From: Paraburkholderia nodosa
GTDB lineage: Bacteria > Pseudomonadota > Gammaproteobacteria > Burkholderiales > Burkholderiaceae
NCBI RefSeq assembly: GCF_001718195.1
Contig: NZ_MCNV01000018.1
Coordinates: forward strand, 1 to 64,000
Direction of reading: 5' to 3'
Length of the DNA: 64,000 bases
In this document: piece after piece, positions 1-7,091 of the stretch
How positions within the stretch are numbered: position 1 is the first letter of the stretch
Layout: each line of letters opens with the position of its first letter
The notes under the pieces: model-generated
The model's database searches: none
Told to the model about the DNA's origin: nothing
The model's input: only the letters and a program-made list of their open reading frames with translations
Program-made: the position numbers and the translations under genes

Positions 1-242
1 GCTTGAGGCCATACGAAGCGCCCCTTCTCGAGTCGCTTCATCAGCAGGCACATGCCATCGCCGCTCCACCACAGCACCTTGAGCAGGTCGCCACGTTTGC
101 CGCGAAACACGAAGACGTGTCCGCAGAATGGATCGCGTTCAAGCACCGTCTGCACCTTGGCGGCGAGACTGTTGAATCCGGCCCGCATGTCGGTCACGCC
201 GGCAGCCAGCCACACACGCGTGCCGACAGGAAGACCAATCAC
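1..242 (-). CDS. tnpB: IS66 family accessory protein TnpB (partial)
   Basis: This is an 80-residue N-terminal piece of the IS66 Orf2 protein, cut by the window edge. It begins at a GTG (242-240) and reads MIGLPVGTRVWLAAGVTDMR, followed by F-N-S-L and then D-P-F-C-G-H-V-F-V-F-R-G-K-R-G-D, all typical of TnpB. The start overlaps the tnpA stop as GTGA (242-239), so translation is probably coupled. TnpB is needed for IS66 transposition together with TnpA and TnpC, but its biochemical role is not settled. Confidence 0.88.
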   Translation of the reverse strand, partial: MIGLPVGTRVWLAAGVTDMRAGFNSLAAKVQTVLERDPFCGHVFVFRGKRGDLLKVLWWSGDGMCLLMKRLEKGRFVWPQ

Positions 243-700
243 GTCTCGGCCTCGGCAGCGGCACGCAACGTACGCAACACGACACGCAGCGTGGCTGCGT
301 CGGGCGTGCCCTCGATACGCACGCGTGCGATGCCGACGCAAATCTCAATCACTCCCGCGACGACCGGATGTGCCTTGTTCTGCGACTGAACGGGCAATGC
401 AGCGGCCGCGCTCTCAATCGTGCGTTCCTCGTGAGTCACTTCTACCGGCAACAGTGTCGGCGGCTCATACTGCCCAGCTTGATAGGCTCGGCGCCATTTG
501 AACAACAGATTCGTATTGAGCCCGTGTTCCAGAGCGAGTCGTGCGACCGAGACACCCGGTTCACATGCCAGCTTTGCGAGTTCTCGCCGAAACCCAATGG
601 GGTGGTTGGGGGTGCCTTTACGCGTCCGTCTTGCCGCTGTCGCTATCTCAGGTGACAAAGTAGTCTCCACCACTCGTTTGGTGGGGCCTACTTTGTCCAC
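239..700 (-). CDS. tnpA: IS66 family transposition protein TnpA
   Basis: A 153-residue protein of the IS66 OrfA type. It has a helix-turn-helix region near residues 38-75 (FRRELAKLAC, then LEHGLNTNLLFKWRRAY), the hallmark of this family, which resembles the OrfA of IS3-like elements. The most upstream start in frame is GTG at 700-698; an upstream ATG (711-709) is in another frame and meets a stop. The first 15 codons lie inside a long inverted repeat (654-697), so start-site hairpin formation may limit expression. tnpB follows with a 4-base overlap. Confidence 0.88.
   Translation of the reverse strand: MDKVGPTKRVVETTLSPEIATAARRTRKGTPNHPIGFRRELAKLACEPGVSVARLALEHGLNTNLLFKWRRAYQAGQYEPPTLLPVEVTHEERTIESAAAALPVQSQNKAHPVVAGVIEICVGIARVRIEGTPDAATLRVVLRTLRAAAEAET
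654..697 (-). repeat. Two-step inverted repeat over the tnpA start
   Basis: GACAAAGTAG (654-663) pairs perfectly with CTACTTTGTC (688-697). Inside it, CCACCA (667-672) pairs with TGGTGG (679-684), leaving a symmetric 3-base internal loop and a 6-base apical loop. The repeat codes for residues 2-16 of TnpA, so it would form a strong hairpin in tnpA mRNA just after the start codon. Confidence 0.7.
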
Positions 701-721
701 TTTGGCGCCATCGGTCTAGAC

Positions 722-741
722 GGTGCTCAAGCAACGCTTAC
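722..741 (-). repeat. IS66 terminal inverted repeat (one end)
   Basis: On the minus strand the sequence from 741 reads GTAAGCGTTGCTTGAGCACC. The GTAAGCG start is characteristic of IS66-family ends. Only one end is in the window, so the exact boundary and the duplicated target bases are unconfirmed. Confidence 0.65.
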
Positions 742-1153
742 CCTCGTGAACCGCCATCTTTTATATCGGCTCTCACGCCGTCGCGAGTTACAGGGGCGAA
801 CGCGGAGGGTCGACAGATGCAAACGCCTGGACCGACGCGAAGCGCAGGCGCTGCGCCTTCATCTCGCTGGCGTTGAGGATTGCGGGTTCACCGGCACCGG
901 GCAGGCCGACAGATTCAGCGGAGGGCGGGGCGCGGGACCGCATCCGGCGATTTTTGAAATCGCGTAGTTTTATTGCTAAACAGACGCCTTGTGATAAGAA
1001 TACTTATCCGAATAGCAATGAAGCACCACACCTTTCACCCAATTCTTCACACCCCGTGTTCAACGCCTCCACACGGCAGGTGCTAATTTCCGCCACGCTT
1101 GCAGCTATCGAGCGCGCACCCATTCTGGCGCGCCGCGCAACGGAGAACGCGAC
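742..1153. other. Gene-poor stretch between IS66 and the dead dehydrogenase
   Basis: About 410 bases with no recognisable gene. The left part contains a 51-codon minus-strand frame (943-788, starting MRSRAPPSAESVGLPG) that matches no family I know and lacks a clear ribosome site. The right part (about 955-1030) turns AT-rich and carries an operator-like palindrome described separately. It looks like the upstream region of the 1154 gene. Confidence 0.5.
972..1019 (+). promoter_or_regulatory. Nested palindrome upstream of the broken dehydrogenase gene
   Basis: GATAAG-AATA-CTTATC (993-1008) is a perfect inverted repeat, flanked by an outer pair ATTGCTA (972-978) and TAGCAAT (1013-1019). The ATAAG-N4-CTTAT core looks like a LysR-type operator, the regulator class that commonly controls tartrate and D-malate dehydrogenase genes. 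It lies about 145 bases before the start codon. The binding protein is not identified. Confidence 0.5.
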
Positions 1154-1661
1154 ATGGGCAAGACATTCAAAATCGCCGCCATCGCCGGCGACGGTATCGA
1201 CCAGGAAGTGATGCCCGAGGGCGTGCGCGTGGTCGAGGCGGCGGCCGTGAAGTTCGGCCTGAAGCTCGAAATTAGCCATTTCGACCGGGCAAGCTGCGAC
1301 TACTTCCTTCAGCACGGCAAGATGATGCCCGACGACAGGTTCGCCACGCTCGAGGGTTTCGACGCGATCTATTTCGGCGCGGTCGGCTGGCCCGACAAGG
1401 TGCCCGATCACATTTCCCTGTGGGGTTCGCTACTGAAGTTCCGCCGCGAGTTCGACCAGTACGTGAACCTGCGCCCGGTGCGTCTGCTGCCCGGCGTGCC
1501 GTGCCCGCTCGCCAACCGCAAGCCCGGCGACATCGACTTTCTCGCACGACGCGATCATGCAGGCCATCGAGAAGGTGCTGGTGGAAGGCCCGCGCACGCC
1601 CGACATGGGCGGCACGGCGAACACCACGGAGATCGGCAGGGCAGTCGCCGCCGCGCTTTAA
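1154..1661 (+). pseudogene. Tartrate/D-malate dehydrogenase, internally deleted and frameshifted
   Basis: The first 129 codons encode the N-terminus of the TtuC/DmlA family of NAD-dependent beta-decarboxylating dehydrogenases: IAAIAGDGID, FGAVGWPDKVPDH, then LWGSLLKFRR. The frame is good up to GDIDF near 1541. There the sequence jumps to the C-terminal tail in the +1 frame (HDAIMQAIEKVL, then GPRTPDMGGTANTTEIG), ending at TAA 1659-1661. Family members are about 360 residues, so roughly 190 central residues, including most of the metal and NAD site, are missing. The original frame instead runs on to 1813 as nonsense. In carnitine-degrading clusters a D-malate dehydrogenase of this family completes the pathway, so this is probably a lost step of the neighbouring genes. 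Confidence 0.88.
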
Positions 1662-1703
1662 GCGCAAAGGCGTGGGATGGACACCCCGGTACTGCTCACG
1701 AAC

Positions 1704-2801
1704 TCAGTGCGGCGCGGCCCCCGTTGCCGCGTTTTCTTCCGCGCCCGGCTGTGCAGCCGCGGAGGCGCCTGCCGCCATATCGGCTGGCTGCGCGGCGCGG
1801 CACAGTGCCGTGAGCCATACGTCCTCGCCATGCGGTGCCACGCGCGCGTAGCCTTGCTCCACCACCAGCCGCCACGTATCGTCGGGCAGCGCCGCCCGAT
1901 ACAGCACGCGATAGTCGCCGCGGTGCGCGAGCGCTTCGTTCACAGCCGCTTCGCGCGCCGCGCGGTCATCCGGGTGAATGTGTCGCGATAGCTCGACATA
2001 GTGGCGCGGCGCGTGCGCCGGATCGACGCCGAACAGGCGGCACCATTCGTCCGAAACGATCAGCTCGTCCTGCGCTCGCAGCCAGCGCCAGGCGCCGAAG
2101 CCCGCAATGCGCGCGGCGTCGTTGAGCAGTTGCAGCCGCCGTTGCTCTGCGGATTCCACTTCCTTGCGCGCGCTGATGTCAATGGTGGTGCCCACCACGC
2201 GCACCGGGCGCCCCGCGTCGTCCAGCAGCGTGGCGACGCGCGACTCGATCCAGCGGATCTGCCCGTCCGGCAAGATGATGCGGAAGTCCCAGACGCGCGG
2301 CGCCGTGCTCGCGACCAACTCTCTAAGCGTCTCGTCGTTCAGCCAGATCGAATCCTCGGGATGGAGGATTTCCCAGAATTCGGCGTTGCTGTGAATCTCG
2401 CGGCCATAAAGCTTCGCGCAGTTGCTCGAATAGATCAGCTCGTCGGTGACGAGATTCCATTCCCACGTCACGATGCCCGCCAGTTCCTGCGCCTGCTTCA
2501 TGCGCGCCTCGTTCGACATGATCTCGGCGGTGTAGCGGCGGCGCAGATCGGTCATCGGCAGTTCGGTATTGCCCGCGATGCCGAGGTCTTTCACGGCATC
2601 GTCGCCGTAGCGCAGCCAGACCCAGTTCACGTCGAGAAACGCTGCGAGGCGGCGCAGGTTCGAATAGTCGATCTCGCCGCCGCGCGTCCACTTGTGCACG
2701 GCGGGGCGTGAAATGCCGACGGCGTCGGCGACTTGCTGCAGGCTCAGCTTCTTGTGCTCGAGCAGCACTTTCAGACGGAACGCGAACGTATCCTCGGACA
2801 T
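1704..2801 (-). CDS. XRE-type regulator with two PAS sensor domains
   Basis: A 365-residue protein with an N-terminal helix-turn-helix of the Cro/CI type (residues about 5-65: LSLQQVADAVGISRPAVHKW). Two PAS domains follow. The first (about 95-215) ends in the PAC-like stretch VRVVGTTIDISARK; the second is at about 220-340. The tail is rich in Ala and Gly. There is no kinase, cyclase or other output domain, so it probably binds DNA and senses a small molecule or redox state through PAS. It lies downstream of the carnitine-type genes on the same strand and may control them (inference). Ligand and targets are unknown. The ATG at 2801 begins the HTH directly. Confidence 0.8.
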   Translation of the reverse strand: MSEDTFAFRLKVLLEHKKLSLQQVADAVGISRPAVHKWTRGGEIDYSNLRRLAAFLDVNWVWLRYGDDAVKDLGIAGNTELPMTDLRRRYTAEIMSNEARMKQAQELAGIVTWEWNLVTDELIYSSNCAKLYGREIHSNAEFWEILHPEDSIWLNDETLRELVASTAPRVWDFRIILPDGQIRWIESRVATLLDDAGRPVRVVGTTIDISARKEVESAEQRRLQLLNDAARIAGFGAWRWLRAQDELIVSDEWCRLFGVDPAHAPRHYVELSRHIHPDDRAAREAAVNEALAHRGDYRVLYRAALPDDTWRLVVEQGYARVAPHGEDVWLTALCRAAQPADMAAGASAAAQPGAEENAATGAAPH

Positions 2802-2911
2802 CCATTTCCCTCTGTGACGAATCTCGCGCGGTCGAAAGAATCAAGCGCAAAAGGGCGGCATACACCCCAAGGCCGCCGATCGGGGCCGGGAGTATGCCGC
2901 CTCTGATGAAT

Positions 2912-2926
2912 GGGGCGCGCGGCCCC
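2912..2926 (-). terminator. Possible hairpin after the oxidoreductase gene
   Basis: GGGGC-GCGCG-GCCCC forms a 5-bp GC-rich stem about 100 bases downstream of the minus-strand reductase gene. No T-run follows, so intrinsic termination is uncertain. Confidence 0.25.
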
Positions 2927-3023
2927 GACGTTTCGTCTGCTCCGTAATTCCCGCTAGTTTAACGGATCGGCAAGCGGGCCGTTCCGGACGGACGTCTCAC
3001 GGTGTCCCGCCTACGCAGCCGGC

Positions 3024-3992
3024 CTAGAGGTCGATCACGAGGCGCGGCGTGCGCGCTCGCGACACGCACAGCAAAATAGTCTTCTGCGCGGCTTTCTCGT
3101 CGTCGTCCAGATATTGGTCGCGGTGATCCGCCTCGCCTTCGAGGATGGGGACTTCGCAGGTGCCGCACACGCCTTCGCGGCACAGCGACTCCACCGTCAC
3201 GCCCGCGCGCTCGATAGCCTTGAGGATGGTCTCGTCTTCGCCCACCTCGAGTTCGATGCCGGACTTCGCCAGTACGACCGTGAACGCCTTGCCGCCCGTG
3301 TCCGTCGCGGCGAACTGCTCCGAGTGCAACTGCGCCTTCGGCCAGCCCAACAGCGCGGCGTTCGCGTAGACCGCGTCGTTGAGGCCTTGCGGGCCGCAGA
3401 CGTAGACATGCGCGTCGCCGGGCAGATTGTGGAAGAGCTTGAAGAGATCGAGCTTCTGACCTTCGCTGTCGATATAGCAGTGCACGTTCGCCGCGTGGGG
3501 GCCGGTCTTCAACTCGTCGACGAAGGCGCCGTGCTCGGGGCTGCGGTACGCGTAGTGCAGCTCCAGCTCGACATCCTCGGGGCGATGCTCGGCCAGTTGC
3601 GCGAGAAAGGGCGTAATGCCGATGCCTCCCGCGATGAACACATGCCGCTTGGGGCCGTGTGTGTTCGCGAGTTCGAACAGATTGGCGGGCGAGCCGATCG
3701 CGAGCCGCGTGCCTGCCTCGACCTTGTCGTGCATGAAGGCTGAGCCGCCGCGCGAAGCCTCTTCGCGGCGCACGGCGATCTGATACTGGCGCGTGTCGTG
3801 CGGCGAACTCAGGAGCGAATACGCATTGTGGTGCCACTGCTCGCCGTCCTGCATCGAGACGAGCACGTGGGCGCCGCCGCTGAATTCGGGCAGCGGGGCG
3901 CCATCGGGCAGCGCAAGCGTGAAGCGCTTGATGAGCGGAGTGAGTTGTTCGACGGCGACGACGTCGACAGTGATCGATTCGCGGGCGTTCAT
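3024..3992 (-). CDS. cntB: Carnitine-monooxygenase-type reductase subunit (FMN/NAD, plant-type 2Fe-2S)
   Basis: A 322-residue class IA oxygenase reductase. It has an N-terminal flavin-binding barrel (HNAYSLLSSP at about 55-64), an NAD-binding domain (FIAGGIGITPFLAQL at about 115-130; YVCGPQGLNDAV near 210), and a C-terminal plant-type [2Fe-2S] domain with the C-x4-C-x2-C pattern in CREGVCGTC and a later Cys in ILLCVSRA. It would pass electrons from NADH to a Rieske oxygenase. Length and order match CntB/YeaX. The ATG at 3992 has GGAAG 7 bases upstream. It follows the dehydrogenase gene by 80 bases and is the only such reductase in the window, so it may also serve the GbcA-like oxygenase at 9905. 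The carnitine assignment rests on its oxygenase partner. Confidence 0.8.
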   Translation of the reverse strand: MNARESITVDVVAVEQLTPLIKRFTLALPDGAPLPEFSGGAHVLVSMQDGEQWHHNAYSLLSSPHDTRQYQIAVRREEASRGGSAFMHDKVEAGTRLAIGSPANLFELANTHGPKRHVFIAGGIGITPFLAQLAEHRPEDVELELHYAYRSPEHGAFVDELKTGPHAANVHCYIDSEGQKLDLFKLFHNLPGDAHVYVCGPQGLNDAVYANAALLGWPKAQLHSEQFAATDTGGKAFTVVLAKSGIELEVGEDETILKAIERAGVTVESLCREGVCGTCEVPILEGEADHRDQYLDDDEKAAQKTILLCVSRARTPRLVIDL

Positions 3993-4072
3993 GTTGACTT
4001 CCTTGACTTCTGAATCCGGAAAAAGCAGCGGATGCGGCACGGTCCGCATCCGCTCGAAGCTGGGCGCCCGCC

Positions 4073-5533
4073 TTAGCGCGTGACACCCGCCATGCAGAGG
4101 TACTTGATCGACAGATAGTCTTCGATCCCGTACTTCGAGCCTTCGCGGCCGATGCCCGACTGCTTCACGCCGCCGAACGGCGCGACCTCGTTGGAGATCA
4201 GCCCCGTGTTGATACCGACGATGCCGTACTCCAGCTGCTCGGCCACGCGCCAGATGCGGCCGATGTCGCGGCTGTAGAAGTACGCGGCGAGGCCATAGAT
4301 CGAATCGTTCGCGAGCTGCACGACTTCCGCGTCGCTCGAAAAGCGCACGATGGGGGCGACCGGCCCGAAGATTTCCTCGGCGAGCACGGCCATGCCGGGT
4401 TTCGCATCGGCGAGCACGGTGGGCGCGTAGAAGTTGCCGCCGCGTGCATGCGGCGCGCCGCCTGTGACTACGTGCGCGCCTTGCGCAACGGCGTCGCGCA
4501 CGAGGCCGTCGACCTTGTCGCGTGCCGCTTCGGTAATGAGCGGGCCGATGTTCACGCCTTCGGCGAAACCGTCGTCGACCTTGAAGGCGCTCACGCGCTC
4601 GGCAAAGCGGCGGCAGAACTCGTCGTACAGGGCATCGTGCACGTAGAAGCGGTTCGCGCACACGCAGGTCTGGCCGGCGTTGCGGTACTTCGACAGCAGG
4701 GCGCCCTCGATGGCGGCGTCCAGATCCGCATCGTCGAACACGATGAACGGCGCGTTGCCGCCCAGCTCCAGCGAGACCTTCTTGACCGTGTCCGAGCACT
4801 GGCGCATCAGGAGGCGGCCCACTTCGGTCGAGCCCGTGAACGTGAGCTTCCTGACGAGCGGGCTCGACGTCATTTCGAGGCCGATCTCGCGCGACTTGCC
4901 CGTGACGATGTTGATCACGCCGGCCGGAATGCCGGCCTGTTCCGCCAGTGCCGCGAGTGCGAACGCGGAAAGCGGCGTCTCGTTGGCGGGCTTGATGACG
5001 ATGGTGCAGCCGGCGGCCAGCGCCGGTGCGGCCTTGCGGGTGATCATTGCGGCCGGGAAATTCCACGGCGTGATGGCGGCGCACACGCCGATCGGCTCCT
5101 TCGTCACGACGAGGCGCTGGTCCGGGTTCGGGCTCGGGATCACGTCGCCGTCGATGCGCTTGCCCTGCTCAGCGAACCACTCGATGAACGAGGCCGCGTA
5201 GCCGATCTCGCCGCGTGCTTCCGCGAGCGGCTTGCCTTGCTCGCGCGTCATGATCTGGGCCAGCGCTTCCTGATTCGCCGTCACGAGCTCGAACCAGTTG
5301 CGCAACAGGCGCGCGCGCTCCTTCGCGGTGGTGGCGCGCCAGGCCGGGAAGGCACGGTGCGCGGCTTCGATGGCCGTGCGTGCTTCCGGCGCGCCCATGT
5401 TCGGCACGTTCGCGATGCGCTCGCCGGTGGAGGGGTTGTGGACCTCGAGCGTGGCGCCGTCGTCGGCGCCGCGCCACTGGCCGTCGATATAGGCCTGCTC
5501 GCGCAGCAGGCCGTGATGTTGAAGGTTCGTCAT
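4073..5533 (-). CDS. NAD(P)-dependent semialdehyde dehydrogenase (malic-semialdehyde type by context)
   Basis: A 486-residue aldehyde dehydrogenase of the succinate-semialdehyde dehydrogenase class. Visible motifs are ITPWNFPAAMITRK (about 150-163), FTGSTEVG, the general-base Glu in LELGGNAPFIV (about 255), and the catalytic Cys in GQTCVCANRFYV (about 289). Sequence alone suggests succinate-semialdehyde dehydrogenase. It lies between the Rieske oxygenase (9-base gap) and its reductase, in one operon. Carnitine cleavage gives trimethylamine and malic semialdehyde, so oxidation of malic semialdehyde to malate is the likely job. Substrate is inferred, not shown. Confidence 0.85.
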   Translation of the reverse strand: MTNLQHHGLLREQAYIDGQWRGADDGATLEVHNPSTGERIANVPNMGAPEARTAIEAAHRAFPAWRATTAKERARLLRNWFELVTANQEALAQIMTREQGKPLAEARGEIGYAASFIEWFAEQGKRIDGDVIPSPNPDQRLVVTKEPIGVCAAITPWNFPAAMITRKAAPALAAGCTIVIKPANETPLSAFALAALAEQAGIPAGVINIVTGKSREIGLEMTSSPLVRKLTFTGSTEVGRLLMRQCSDTVKKVSLELGGNAPFIVFDDADLDAAIEGALLSKYRNAGQTCVCANRFYVHDALYDEFCRRFAERVSAFKVDDGFAEGVNIGPLITEAARDKVDGLVRDAVAQGAHVVTGGAPHARGGNFYAPTVLADAKPGMAVLAEEIFGPVAPIVRFSSDAEVVQLANDSIYGLAAYFYSRDIGRIWRVAEQLEYGIVGINTGLISNEVAPFGGVKQSGIGREGSKYGIEDYLSIKYLCMAGVTR

Positions 5534-5542
5534 GCCGGCCTC

Positions 5543-6691
5543 TTAGTCCTGATACTGCTGCGCGAGCAGATTGTGGAAGTGCGCGATGCCGTGCTCGCTG
5601 ATGCCGCTGCGCTGCTTGTCGACCATGATGCGGCCCTGGCCGCGATAGCCACGCGACTTCAAGCCTTTCTGCACGCTTTCCACGAGGCGCAGGTCTTCCG
5701 GGCGGAACACGGTGCGATACCACTCGATCAGCTTTTGCTGCTCTTCCGTCGGTTCGTCGTTCAGGAAGTAGATGTCGTAGTGCTGGAGCGTGACTTCGGC
5801 GCTCATCGGGAATTCATAGATGACCGTCATGAAGTCGCTGCCCGGCGGCACGTTGAACATCGTGCATGGCCACGCCCAGTAGCCGCTGAAGCTCGGGTCC
5901 TTCACGGACGGATCGAGCTTGAACGAGCGCTCCGACGATTGCGCATGACCGAATTGCACCGTCCAGTTGCCGTGCAGCGTGTGCGTGTACTGGTCGATCT
6001 TCACGGAGTCCGAGAAGCCGGGATGAGCCGGGCCGCAGTGGTAGCACTCCAGATAGTTATCGACGATCGACTTCCAGTTGGCCGGCGTTTCGGTCACGAA
6101 GCGGGCAGCCAGCTTGAGGTCGTCGATCACCGGGCAAGCCTTGCGCAGGCTGGCTTCGAGGCCCGGCAGCTGCGCTTCCACGCCTTGTGCGTCCGGGTTC
6201 AGGTTGATGAACACGAAGCCTGCGTATTCCTCCACGCGCACCGGCACGAGCGTGGAGTTCTCCTTGTCGAACGACTCCACGTGATCGCAGTTGTTGGCGT
6301 GCGCGAGCGCGCCGTCGAGCTTGAACGCCCAGGCGTGGTACGGGCAGGTGATGACGTTCTTCGCCTTACCGCTGCCTTCGAGCAGTTGGTGGCCACGGTG
6401 CGGGCAGACGTTATAGAAGGCGCGCAGGACGCTGTCCTTGCCGCGCACGAGCAGAATGTTTTCGCCCACCACCTCGCGCGTCACATAGGCGTTCGTCTCG
6501 GCCAGCTCGCTGCGGTGCGCGACGCAGATCCACGCGTTCTCGAAGATCTTCTGTTCTTCCGACTTGTAAACCGCCTCGGAGGTGTAGTAGCTCGCCGGGA
6601 TGGTCCAGGCGAGTTCCGGGTTGGCGCAGAAGTCGGCCGGGAGTTTCGGCTGTTCGGGTGTCTTGTGGAATTCGATCGGGAGGTAGGTCAT
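5543..6691 (-). CDS. cntA: Carnitine-monooxygenase-type Rieske oxygenase, alpha subunit
   Basis: A 382-residue Rieske non-heme iron oxygenase. The Rieske cluster is C96-P-H98 and C116-P-Y-H119. The mononuclear iron site follows in NYLECYHCGPAH, with H218 and H223. The bridging residue is Glu215 rather than the usual Asp, a known mark of CntA/YeaW. The C-terminal stretch SRGYRGQGRIM...DKQRSGISEHGIA also fits this group. Expected reaction: L-carnitine to trimethylamine plus malic semialdehyde. Gamma-butyrobetaine or related betaines remain possible. ATG at 6691 is chosen over an upstream in-frame GTG (6706). First gene of a three-gene minus-strand operon, divergent from the NCS1 permease. Confidence 0.85.
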   Translation of the reverse strand: MTYLPIEFHKTPEQPKLPADFCANPELAWTIPASYYTSEAVYKSEEQKIFENAWICVAHRSELAETNAYVTREVVGENILLVRGKDSVLRAFYNVCPHRGHQLLEGSGKAKNVITCPYHAWAFKLDGALAHANNCDHVESFDKENSTLVPVRVEEYAGFVFINLNPDAQGVEAQLPGLEASLRKACPVIDDLKLAARFVTETPANWKSIVDNYLECYHCGPAHPGFSDSVKIDQYTHTLHGNWTVQFGHAQSSERSFKLDPSVKDPSFSGYWAWPCTMFNVPPGSDFMTVIYEFPMSAEVTLQHYDIYFLNDEPTEEQQKLIEWYRTVFRPEDLRLVESVQKGLKSRGYRGQGRIMVDKQRSGISEHGIAHFHNLLAQQYQD

Positions 6692-7091
6692 GGGGGTCCG
6701 CCGCACTGGGGTTGGTTAACTAGCAGTTACGATGAAACTATAAGTTAACGAAAATATAAGTGAAATTTCGGCGGCAGTGGAATCAGGGTTATCCCTTGAC
6801 GTTGTCGGAGATGGCTCTTCCGTTGATGCGCGGGGCCTATTCTTGTTCTTGTAAATCAGTGTCCTTTGACGTTTGGCAAAGCAAATCGATTTCTCCCCGG
6901 GCGTCAATAGGAGGATGCGATAGTGCGACGAATCTCTCTACGGTGCGTAACATTGTTAACTGATGGTTTTAGCTTAACCGCAGGATAACCGCGCCGTGTC
7001 TGGAAACTGGAACCTCTGGTATCGGGGCCGGCGTGGAAAGCGCAGCCGCGTCATGCGGGGCCGCGCGAGCCACCCCACAACTGGAGGAGAC
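6692..7091. promoter_or_regulatory. Divergent control region with three GTTAAC palindromes
   Basis: This 400-base region separates cntA and the NCS1 permease gene and is clearly more AT-rich than its surroundings. The palindrome GTTAAC occurs at 6715-6720, 6744-6749 and 6955-6960, with related GCTTAAC and GATAACC elements just after the last. Two copies sit within 55 bases of the cntA start. They are plausible operator sites for the cluster's regulator. No gene is seen here. The permease gene's ribosome site GGAGGA is at 7083-7088. Confidence 0.5.

Larger units (their letters stand above)
1..741 (-). mobile_element. IS66-family insertion sequence, partial (one end only)
   Basis: The stretch carries the first two genes of an IS66-type element, tnpA and tnpB, reading leftward out of the window. 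Its right boundary is placed at 741, where the minus strand begins GTAAGCG, the usual start of IS66-family terminal repeats. The large tnpC transposase gene and the other terminal repeat would lie left of position 1 and cannot be seen. The target-site duplication therefore cannot be checked. The element sits next to a deleted gene (1154-1661), which fits local rearrangement, although no direct link is shown. Confidence 0.85.

Noticed and set aside
788..943. A 51-codon minus-strand frame beside the IS66 end
   Set aside because: No family resemblance, no ribosome site and a length easily reached by chance at this GC content; kept only as a note in the intergenic entry.
4448..6748. A 766-codon open frame on the plus strand across the carnitine-type genes
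   Set aside because: It lies wholly antisense to three well-supported genes, has the Arg/Ala/Val-rich composition of high-GC shadow frames and shows no family motif.
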